A stretch of DNA of 15,392 nt from Jimgerdemannia flammicorona (lineage: Eukaryota; Mucoromycota; Endogonomycetes; Endogonales; Endogonaceae): contig RBNI01003675.1 of assembly GCA_003990745.1 (NCBI GenBank), positions 1-15,392 of the forward strand. The letters run 5' to 3'. How positions within the stretch are numbered: the first letter of the stretch is position 1; each line of letters starts with the position of its first letter. The translations under genes were made by a program, and so were the position numbers. The notes below the pieces were generated by a model that made no database searches, was not told where the DNA came from, and saw only the letters and a program-made list of their open reading frames with translations. Of this stretch, positions 8,476-15,392 are shown in pieces.

Positions 8476-9483
8476 TTATTTGAATAGTACTCCTTTCTTG
8501 AGAAGGATCCGGATTGGGGCAGTGATTTGAGCAAAGTTCTTGATAAACCTTCTGTAATAGGATACTAGCATCAGAAATGATAGTGTCTCCTTTGGGGTCT
8601 TGGGTACTGGCCAATTGTTGATCTTCTCAGTTTTCTTTGGATCTGCATGGGTTCTTTCTTTTGTGAATATAAATCCAAGGAATTTGAGTTTCTGTTTCCC
8701 AAAGTAACATTTCTTTGCATTTAGCCTCAAGTGGTTTTTGCGGGTGAGCTTGAAGAATTCCTCTAAGTGGTGCAGGTGTTCTTCGAAATTTGCAAAATAG
8801 ATATTGGAATCATCCATGTATACAATCAGACAGTGGTGAATCAAAGGGGCATAGACTGAATTCATCATCCTCTGAAAGGTGGGGGGTGTATTGCAGAGTC
8901 CAAAGAGTATTCAGAGATACTCAAATAGTTTTCCTAGAGTGAGGAAGACTGTCTTTTGAATGTCCTTGGGGTCCATGGAGATCTCGTGGAATCCTGCAAA
9001 GAGGTCCATACTGCTGAAGTATCTGGCATCTTGTAACTGATCCAAAAGGTCATCGATTCTGGGCAAAGGATAGGCATCCTTTTCGGTAACTGAATTGAGT
9101 TTTCTGTAATCCACACAGAGTCTCCATCCTCCCTTCTTCAGTACAATAAGTATAGGACTGGCCCAAGGGCTGGTAGAGGGTCGGATGACTCCATTGTCTA
9201 AGAGTTCTTGTATGTGCTCCTTTTCAAATGTTTTCAAGTAATGGGATATTCTATAAGGTTTCTGCCAGATGGGTGTTGCACTTTCTGTATGTATGCTGTA
9301 GTGATATGATGGATTGTATGGCAGGTTGCCATAATCGGTGGTGAAGATATCTTGATATTTGTTGAGAAGTTCTGCTAGTTGTTGCTGTTGTTGAGGTGTC
9401 AATTCTTCTCCAATGTTGGTGGAAGACTTCACTGTCTCTGGGTCGCAGAGGGGCCTTTCCTTTCTTCTGGGACCTTTTGCCAT
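8476..9483 (-). pseudogene. rt: Reverse transcriptase, broken by one TGA
   Basis: Copies genomic RNA to cDNA in the particle. After a leader with a Q5 run it shows the standard Gypsy series: WQKPYRIS, GVIRPSTSPWASPIL, GGWRLCVDYRKLN, YFSSMDLFAGFHEI (catalytic Asp), FGLCNTPPTFQ and IVYMDDSNIYF (catalytic YMDD), then KCYFGK..LKFLGF and the thumb/connection with SYYRRFIKNFA. A TGA at 8913-8911 falls between FEYL and ILFGL, and a TAA ends the segment at 8478-8476. Both sides are in one frame, the same frame as gag and protease but not the same as the dUTPase region. The catalytic residues are intact. Confidence 0.93.
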
Positions 9484-9835
9484 TTCTCAATAGGTTTAGT
9501 TCATAAACTTCTCTATGAGTTCGGTTGAGAAAAGGCACCAGATGTCCTATGATGGTTCCTTTCAGCAAGATGATGGTTTCCCAGCTTTGGTTGATTCCTC
9601 AGGAGTGTACTGGATCCATCTTGTTGGGGAATGTGTGTCCCTCTATATCCAGGTGTGGGATATCTTCCTTGGGTTCAAAGAAGAGGTTTCTGGGGTCAGG
9701 TGATGCAAAGATTTCGAAGGTAGTTTGCTCTCCAGGTTCCAGGATGAGATTCTTATGCAGTCTAACTGGTTGCCGGTACACTTGCTGGGGAACATTCCTC
9801 TTGAGGTGGTTGACTTGAAGGAGATGTACCTCCTT
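9484..9835 (-). pseudogene. Pol linker between dUTPase and RT
   Basis: It continues the dUTPase frame. It resembles the beta-rich linker that usually joins protease to RT in Gypsy pol: LEPGEQTTFEIFAS, NLFFEP, then LLKGTIIGHLVPF. Its presence after, not before, the dUTPase shows where the extra cassette was placed, between the protease and this linker. A TGA at 9601-9599 interrupts it, and the frame must change near 9485 to enter RT. Confidence 0.65.
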
Positions 9836-10225
9836 CCCATCTGAACTTCCAAATCCCTTTGCTTGTCTTGTTCCTTCAGTTAGTTCAGGGACTTCCTGTA
9901 GCTGTGGGGTCTTGACCTTCATGAAGACTGCTTGAGCAATCTTCTGTCCTCTAATAATTCAGTGCCATTCTGCACTGCTGTTGTGTAGGATAACCTTGAT
10001 TTCGCCTGTATATCCAGGGTCAATAGTTCCTCCTTCTACAGTTATCCCTTGGCTGGCAAGTCCAGACCTTGAGGTCAGTTGAATATAAGCTCCTTGGGGT
10101 GGCTGCATGGCTAGTCCAGTTCTGACCATGAAGGTCTTTCCAGACTTGATAGATTCTTCCTCCAGGCTGTGAAGATCATATCCTACATCTTCTGGGTGGG
10201 CTTTGGTCGGAGGTTTGGCTTTTGG
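9836..10225 (-). pseudogene. dut: dUTPase domain within pol (all five motifs, one TGA)
   Basis: A trimeric-type dUTP pyrophosphatase, which hydrolyses dUTP to dUMP and pyrophosphate and would lower uracil incorporation during reverse transcription. All five family motifs are visible in order: HPEDVGYDLHS (motif 1), LTSRSGLAS (2), GGTIDPGYTGEIKV (3, with the catalytic Asp and the base-stacking Tyr), IIRGQKIAQAVF (4) and AKGFGSSDG (5, the flexible arm). A TGA at 9961-9959 lies between motifs 3 and 4, where CGA decay is the simplest origin. The length of about 130 residues is normal. It is fused behind a Cys/His-rich region and before the pol linker. Retroviral dUTPases of this fold occur in lentiviruses (between RNase H and integrase) and betaretroviruses (before protease); the position here differs from both. 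Confidence 0.92.
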
Positions 10226-11410
10226 GTGCAGTAGGACATACTGGGCAATATCCTTGCTGAGTTCAGGCTTTTCTAGGGCTGAAGCTCCACTAGCAGAGAG
10301 CCTCCAAGCTCTGAGGTTGAGGTGTGGCCATCTGGCTCCAGTAGAAGGATCTTGAAGGTAATTAATTCCCCTTCTTCCTGTAGGGTCTAGGGCTTCCATG
10401 AAGTTGGCAGCATCTTCTGCCCATCCTTGGTGAGTAGCATGTCTGATAAGAGCTAGAACATCTTCTCCCAAATTGTAGATCTTGAAGATTCTTCTTCCTG
10501 GCTTCTTGGTCTGGCTTTTTTGAATCTGGCTCTTTCGGATCTGACTTCGGTCATCTCCTTTCTTCAAAGTATGCACTGCAACATCATGACTGAGGTGAAT
10601 CTTCTGATGTCTGCAGTCTCGGCAGTCAGGGTGTCTCCCATGATTGCAATATCCCATTGCTCGAAAATGATTTTCCCAGCTATTTATCTCTTGTTGTCTT
10701 GGAAATCGATACCCATCTTGATCATAAGTTGGGGGAAGGGTAGACAAGGGGTATATTTCTGTTCGGGTGAAGAAGCCTTGTCCCCTAAATCGACTTTGTA
10801 GTCTTGTGGTGACTTCTTGAAAGGTGGTAGACTGTGCAAGAGTAGTTGGGGGTTCTGGTCTCTGGGGTCTCTGTCTTTCTTGTTGGTCCAACAAATGACA
10901 CTGGTAGCAGTAGTCTCGGGGAGAGTGGAAGATCATTTGGTGAGGACATCTTCCTAGCCAAAAGGCTTTCTCTTGGTGGGTTTCTTTCTTAGAAATAATG
11001 GTGATTATACTGGATCCTTCTTCTATATTCCAAGGGTCATTGTCTTCAGGTGGTGTCCAGCAAGGGTCATCCCAGAGAATGAGTTCAGGGACCTCTTCTT
11101 CATTGGGTGCTTCTTGTTCAGGAGCTTCTTGGTCAGAAGTTTCTTCTTCCTCAAGTGATTCTTGACCCCAAATCACTTGTACTTCTGCAGCTTCGGTTGC
11201 AGGTGTTTCCAGAACATGTCTGCATTTCTTCTTCTTTCTTCTGCACTCTGGGCAGGCTATGCCAGGCGATTTCCTTGTTCCCATAATCTTGGAGGAGTGC
11301 TTGGGACACCTGTGTCTCTTGAGGCATGTAGGGCATCCTTTGATTTCTCCTGCAATGGCTCCAATGGTGATAGGGATGGTATTCTTGGCCCATACATTGT
11401 ATTCTGGTCT
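10226..11410 (-). CDS. Cys/His-rich region between protease and dUTPase, function unknown
   Basis: Open without a stop from 11410 down through the dUTPase to 9962, the longest open frame in the window (about 483 codons). Numbered from the ATG at 11284, it has four Cys/His clusters. Cluster I (upstream of that ATG, 11335-11297) is C-x2-C-x5-C-x2-H. Cluster II is C11, C14, C21, H23 with a poly-Lys run. Cluster III is C113, H115, H120, C126, C129, H130. Cluster IV is C213, H215, H218, C221, C224, H226. III and IV share the form G-x-C-x-H...H...C-x2-C...H and look like duplicated units. Acidic (residues 41-70) and basic (residues 242-265) stretches separate them. Zinc and nucleic-acid binding is a reasonable inference; I do not recognise the family. 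It is in the -1 frame relative to the protease and RT. Confidence 0.7.
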
Positions 11411-11427
11411 TCATCCACCAGGTTAAT

Positions 11428-11937
11428 TCAGGGATTGAGTCTGGGATCATTTCTATCTTCAGATTCTTCTTCCTCTTCTGTAGTAGACTCCTCACTACTG
11501 GCATATTCTTCTTGAATAGTGATCTTCTTCTTCTTCTTTGATTGTTCATAGCTGGTCACCTTAACTCTGTACTTCTTTCCTCGATAGTCAAACTTGAGTA
11601 CTTGTTGGCTGATATCAACAACTGCATTCATTTCCTTCATCCAGTTGGTGCTAAGAATCATGTCATAGGTGACAGCTTCTGTGACAACAGCTTTGGGAAT
11701 GGAGAACTGGATTTGTCTCAGAGAAATGGTGATGTTTTGTACTTCTCGAAGGGGTTGAGTTCGGGCTCCATCTGCTACTATGATGCTGAGGTTGGATGGT
11801 CCATCAATGGGCCATTTGAGGGTGTCCAAGAATCATTAGGCAATGACACAGATAGCTGCTCCTGTGACTATAAGGATTTTCACTTTTTGCCCTCCAATAT
11901 CTCCATGTAAGTAGGTGCTGACATGTCTTTCGGCTGC
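11428..11937 (-). pseudogene. pro: Retropepsin-like protease with altered active site
   Basis: An aspartic protease that would process Gag and Pol in the particle. It follows gag in the same frame. The segment GQKVKILIVTGAA sits at the usual LIDTGA site, but the catalytic Asp codon is GTC (Val) at 11868-11866, an A-to-T transversion not expected from deamination. The flap and C-terminal part follow normally (SNLSIIVADG, then YDMILSTNWM and VVDISQQVLKF). Stops lie at 11940-11938 (TAA), 11838-11833 (TAA TGA) and 11430-11428 (TGA). A Lys-rich, then Glu-rich tail leads towards the Cys/His region in another frame. Confidence 0.8.
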
Positions 11938-13923
11938 TTAGACAGGGATGGAAGCTGGTTCTTGCTGTGGGATTGGAACTCAGCCAGTGCTAGACCTGGT
12001 GGTTCTCAGCAATTTGTTTCGAACTCCAGCTGGTGTCAGTTGTAAGAACTGCAGGAGAGGGACTTCCATCTTAGCCTCTTGAATCTTCTGCCAGGCTTCA
12101 TTGTAGATATCTCTGGACATGGTCTTTGGAGAATACTTTTTCTTGGGCTTCAGGGGTATAGGTTCCCATTCTTCTTGTTCCATTTCTTCATCTTCTGGTG
12201 GCAGCTCATTTGTTTTGGGCACAAATGGTGAGGGAGTTCGGAGAGGTATTTCTACCTGTTCCTCTTCATGCTCTTCATCTTCTTCCTAGATCATTCTTCT
12301 GCTGACATTTCTGGATGGCCTTCCTACAGGTCTCTTCCTTTTTTCTGCTGGGTAGACTGTTTTTCGGGTGCTAACCTTGGTGGGGTATAAGTCTAAGTCA
12401 CTGTAGTCTTCACTGTTGCTTGCTTCTTCGAAATCTTCAACAGGATGGGCTTCAGTCTTCTTGTACTGAGTATTATTCCTTTGGTTCGGTGGTTCTGAGT
12501 CCCTTTGGTCATTTCTTTTATTGTCACATTCAATAGCATAGTGTCTGAATTGTCCACAGTAGAAGCATTGGACTTGGGCTCTGTCTCGGGTGGGGTACCT
12601 TCATTCTTCTTGCTGGTAATTCCTGTTATCTCTTGGTGGATAACCTTGGCTCCTCTGTGATGGGTATGCTCTGTTGTCCTGGTAATTCCGATTTTCATGT
12701 ATGGTGAGTTTTTCAATCTGTCCAACCAATCGGTCCAACTTGGAGCTAAGGTCTTGGATTTCACTTCTGTCCTTCTTTCCTTCCTTGGCTGGCCTTCTTT
12801 CTTCAGATCTTTCTTGTCCTTGAAGGAGTCCTTGTAGGGCTTTGACCAGGATGTCTTCCTTCTCTTCTTTTCTGTCATGATCACTCTAGGTAGTTCCTTG
12901 TCTGATATCAAAGTATCCTTGGGCTGCATCTACTTGTTCCTTGGACCTTCTGATGCCTAGGGTGTGGACATGCTGAGCAATATTTGTGGAAATTCCATTC
13001 ATGAAGGTCATTGGACCTATGATGTCTTGGTTGGTGGCATTGAACCCAGCAGAATGCATTCTCTTCTGGATTCTTATGAAGAAGGCTCTGGGTGATTCTC
13101 CAAGATTTATCTTCATTCCCATGATGGATTCCTGAGCCTTGTAGTGGGTTTCATTTCCTGCATACTTTTCGATGAGTCAGTAGACCATGGCTTCATATTC
13201 TAGCTCATCAGACATCACTGCTTATATCTGTCTTGCTAATTCTGAACCTCGGTTGTTTGCTGTTTGATGGAAAATTCCTCTGGCTGGTTCACTGAGCTGG
13301 GCTTTGTAGATAGCGATTTTTCTTTCATCTGAGAGGTTTCTCAAGACTGCAATTCCTTCAATTCCATCAAGGAATTCTCTGGGGTCTTCCTCCAGATATC
13401 CTGCAAAGGTTGGCAATAAAGTGGCCATTTCTTTGTCACTTTCTTCTGATTCTGGTTCAGGTTCGGATTCAGATTCTAATTCGCTTTCTGAGCTGTCACT
13501 GGAGATGGGGGTGCTTGGGTATCCTGAGGATGGTGTTCTGGTCCTTGGGCGAAGTGGGATAGGCCTAGGTGATCTTGTAGAGACTACTTCCAGTTCTGCA
13601 AGGGGCTGTAGTAGGGGTTCTATTGGTGAGATTGGTGGGGCTGGGGAGGGTTGTCTGGCTGTAAAGTGTTGGGTTCGTGTGATGAGATCTTCTAGTTCTT
13701 GTGCAAGTTCTCCGAAATCTCTAGCAGGGCTATCTGTATTGTCTGGTTGATCTGGTTGAGGATTTCAGGCTGTACTGCCTTCTGGTTCTAGTTGGGATCC
13801 TTCTGATGCTGGGTAGTTAGCAAGTCTTGATGTGATTACTTCTCTTCCTGTCCAAATGCTGGTGATAACTGGTTCTCCTGTAGTGGCAGAAGTTGGTGTT
13901 GGATCAAATGTATCCAGTTTGAC
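11938..13923 (-). pseudogene. gag: Gag: capsid and CCHC zinc knuckle, multiple stops
   Basis: One frame runs from about 13923 into the protease. An acidic Ser/Glu-rich leader (SESELESESEPEPESEES) precedes the ATG at 13428. Comparison with element 1 suggests that gag began upstream and that the original start is lost. Capsid follows: FAGYLEEDPREFLDGIEGI, then LGESPRAFFIRIQKRM. A perfect knuckle CFYCGQFRHYAIEC (C-x2-C-x4-H-x4-C) at 12567-12526 would bind the genomic RNA. Beyond it are a basic KRKRPVGRPSR patch and an acidic linker. In-frame stops lie at 13767 (TGA), 13224 (TAA), 13179 (TGA), 12888 (TAG), 12603 (TGA), 12288 (TAG) and 11982 (TGA). Both CGA-type and CAG/CAA-type origins are possible. 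Confidence 0.88.
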
Positions 13924-13967
13924 TGTGGGTTCTTGTGAGCTGAAAAGTCACGTCGATTTGAAATCTT

Positions 13968-13983
13968 CCCAGTTGAGCCCCCA
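13968..13983 (-). other. Element 2 primer binding site
   Basis: The minus strand reads TGGGGGCTCAACTGGG, 2 nt after the 5' LTR. It is shared with element 1. An 11-base match (TGGGGGCTCAA) also occurs inside U5 of the left LTR at 5235-5225. The tRNA is not identified. Confidence 0.72.
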
Positions 13984-14927
13984 AATGTAATGTACCGGCT
14001 CAATAGAGGTAGATTACAAGGTTGGGGTTAATGTAGTTTGGCTTAAGCCCCCAGTTACTTTGTCAAAAAGCAACAAAATGTTCTAAGATTTCCTAAGGTC
14101 TTTGGTGTTTAGTGGTATAATAGTCAAGCTGGATATCTGTGAGCGATTTCCTTATTGGGACAGTTCTCTGGGTGTAGCAGCGATTTATATCTTTCCTTCT
14201 TGGGTCAACTGAGAGTACCACAATTTGTGTAGCACAAGCAGTTTCTTTCTTGAGTAGTGGGTGATTTCTTTGTGTAGTGTGACAATCTCCTTGTACGTAA
14301 TGGTCTGGTAATTTAGCAGTCCTCCTTATGCGGTTTCTGCATGACAATCTCTGTGTAGCATGACGATTTCCAAAAGTATGCGATTTCTTGCAGGATGATT
14401 TTTATGGACTTCTCGATTTGGGTGCAGGTTCTCCAAAAGCGGCGGTTTGGGAATAGAAGATGGCACAGATTCTTCTTACTGGGAATTATACTGGCATGGT
14501 TTCTTCTGTACTGGGCTCACTGGGAATAATGGATAACTCGGATGTTTCAAATCGGGCTCTTCTGGGAATAATAACTCGGGTGGCGCGAATTCAGCTTTGA
14601 CTGGGAATACTACTCGGATGACGTGGATTCTTTCTGAATCGGTGGGCTTCTGGGAATGCAGCGGAAGGGCGAAAGTCTTCAGGCTTATCTGGCAAGTGAA
14701 CCAAAACATAGCAGACTTCTCTTGAAAACAGACTCGTTCTTTGTATCGGAAAGTGGACTGGAGTGGGAAAGGGGCAAAGCTCACAATCTCCTAGTAGTAG
14801 CTGTAGAGCAGGCATTTCTCCTAAGTATTGTAATCCAATTCCTCTAGGATCAAGTGGCTTTTGGCAGGCATATCTCTTGAAGTGTAGTAGGCAGACTTGT
14901 CTTTTGCTTTGTATTTTGGAACTGAGG

Positions 14928-14959
14928 TTTATTCACTCTTGTCTCTGGGGTAATTTATA
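14928..14959 (-). promoter_or_regulatory. Element 2 5' LTR promoter (TATAAA) and AATAAA
   Basis: The minus strand has TATAAA at 14959-14954 and AATAAA at 14933-14928, identical in spacing to the other LTR and to element 1. In the 5' copy this should be the functional promoter. The TATA box is unchanged in spite of the many transitions around it. Confidence 0.62.
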
Positions 14960-15019
14960 CAAGTTGGTTGCTATCCAGTTACTATGTGGCTAACTATAGA
15001 TTTGCTATTTATGGCAAGT

Positions 15020-15074
15020 TGTGTAGGTCCAGCATAAGTGTGTAGGTCCGGCACAGGTGTGCAGGTCCAGCACA
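15020..15074. repeat. 3 x 19 bp palindromic repeat in U3 (right LTR)
   Basis: The counterpart of 6202-6256, with units starting at 15020, 15039 and 15058. Here C-to-T changes have weakened the arms (TGTGTAGG for TGTGCAGG), so symmetry is reduced compared with the left copy. Confidence 0.75.
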
Positions 15075-15221
15075 GATATACCTTATCTGGTAGTCTGGCT
15101 ATTTATACAGTTTCCACAGCAATGGTTGCTGGTTACTATGCTGGGTGTTCATGACATCTGGCTAATTGTTCGCGTCATCTGGCTAAGGTATAATTCAGGT
15201 GATATATTCTGGTTCGTCATA

Positions 15222-15225
15222 ATAC
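15222..15225. repeat. Target site duplication (right), ATAC
   Basis: Matches 5164-5167. Four bases is at the short end for Ty3/Gypsy integration, which usually duplicates 4-6 bp. Confidence 0.75.
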
Positions 15226-15330
15226 AAACTTAGCAAAGATCAGCTTTTGTCTCAATTAATTTGCTTATAGTTATAATAGATATAGAGTATCTATTTAGAG
15301 TTTGGTTAGTTTTTTTCAAGTTCACAGATA
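15226..15330 (-). pseudogene. Old chromovirus integrase core fragment (continues at 5167)
   Basis: The minus strand reads KKTNQTLNRY, the usual TERTNQTLE.YLR region after the third catalytic residue. After a one-base slip, YNYKQIN is followed by a TGA where NW is usual, and the fragment ends at SLLSLY (usual LPLAEFAYN). The catalytic Glu position is Lys, as G-to-A mutation would give. It is AT-rich with several stops. The next residues of the same protein are found at 5163 on the other side of element 2, in register. Confidence 0.78.
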
Positions 15331-15392
15331 ATATACTGTAGATATTATTAGTTGTACTCTTAGGCTTTTGAAGAGTATCTTTTTTTTTTTTT
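15331..15392. other. AT-rich window end with a 13-base T run
   Basis: Further decayed DNA, presumably upstream chromovirus integrase but too altered to read. The window stops in at least 13 consecutive T (15380-15392), which could be a natural homopolymer or a contig edge. Confidence 0.5.

Larger units (their letters stand above)
5168..15221 (-). mobile_element. Element 2: complete, decayed Ty3/Gypsy-type LTR retrotransposon with dUTPase
   Basis: The element is 10,054 bp with two 1,236 bp LTRs, a PBS, a PPT and a 4 bp target site duplication. Minus-strand coding order is gag, protease, Cys/His-rich region, dUTPase, linker, RT, RNase H, integrase, extra 3' ORF. RT before integrase places it in the Ty3/Gypsy group. 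The integrase ends in a GPY/F module without a chromodomain. It is inserted within an older chromovirus. About 23 in-frame stops, roughly 16 of them TGA, plus frameshifts and active-site changes make this copy non-autonomous. LTR differences are almost all transitions at CpG, TpG or CpA, so deamination-type mutation rather than age alone explains the divergence. Confidence 0.93.
13986..15221 (-). repeat. Element 2 5' LTR (right copy)
   Basis: 1,236 bp, same length as the left LTR without a net indel. I estimate 60-75 differences by eye, nearly all transitions and mostly CpG in one copy against TpG or CpA in the other. Both copies have lost sites independently. It lies next to the PBS and is therefore the 5' LTR, the one that would drive transcription. 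Its outer end has TATGACG where the other copy has TGTGATG, so the terminal dinucleotide itself has mutated from TG to TA. Confidence 0.96.

Noticed and set aside
11151..11549. 132-codon minus-strand ORF overlapping the protease tail
   Set aside because: The frame differs from both the protease and the Cys/His region, and the neighbouring frames carry the recognisable motifs.
12306..12350. AT-hook in gag (KRKRPVGRPSR)
   Set aside because: It has GRP with basic flanks but lacks the full R-G-R-P core, so I only note it as a basic patch.
12393..12929. 178-codon minus-strand ORF, Lys/Thr-rich
   Set aside because: It is out of frame with gag. The gag frame across the same bases contains the perfect CCHC knuckle, so this is a shadow.
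5163..15226. 5 bp target site duplication
   Set aside because: The fifth base does not match on either side; only the 4 bp ATAC is exact, and it also gives register of the interrupted gene.
1..15392. CRISPR arrays, tRNA or rRNA genes, bacterial operons
   Set aside because: No spacer-type repeats, no tRNA cloverleaf or rRNA-like segments noticed, and all coding content is retroelement on one strand.

Overview
The window is a nest of fungal LTR retrotransposons with no host gene that I can recognise. All elements lie on the minus strand. A filamentous ascomycete (Pezizomycotina) is the likely source. An AT-rich, TpA-rich stretch still encodes a recognisable but stop-riddled chromovirus, which is typical of repeat-induced point mutation (RIP) or similar C-to-T decay. 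The better preserved elements differ mainly at CpG, TpG and CpA sites. This placement is an inference from mutation style and element type; no host gene confirms it.

Layout, left to right in plus coordinates. (1) 1-3574 is the 5' end of one Ty3/Gypsy-type element (element 1). It has a partial gag running off the left edge, a primer binding site, and a long LTR (about 2.27 kb in the preferred model). The U3 part of that LTR appears to carry a 366-codon open frame, then a 3 x 54 bp tandem repeat, then a TATA/polyadenylation block. (2) 3575-5167 is AT-rich decayed DNA. It contains the integrase C-terminus and chromodomain of an old chromovirus. (3) 5168-15221 is a complete, decayed Gypsy-type element (element 2; 10,054 bp, LTRs of 1,236 bp each, TSD ATAC). 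It is inserted inside the old chromovirus integrase gene, which resumes at 15226. (4) 15226-15392 is the rest of the chromovirus fragment, ending in a T-run at the window edge.

Element 2, read 5' to 3' on the minus strand: LTR, PBS, gag (capsid and CCHC knuckle), retropepsin, a large Cys/His-rich region, a complete five-motif dUTPase, the usual pol linker, RT, RNase H, integrase with HHCC, D-D-35-E and GPY/F modules, an overlapping extra 3' ORF with an acidic tail, PPT, LTR. It carries about 23 in-frame stops (mostly TGA), several frameshifts and two active-site substitutions, so this copy cannot be autonomous.

The most interesting points are the Cys/His-plus-dUTPase cassette between protease and RT, the accessory 3' ORF, and a possibly related ORF that element 1 seems to carry inside its LTR, in the manner of a retroviral nef or sag gene.
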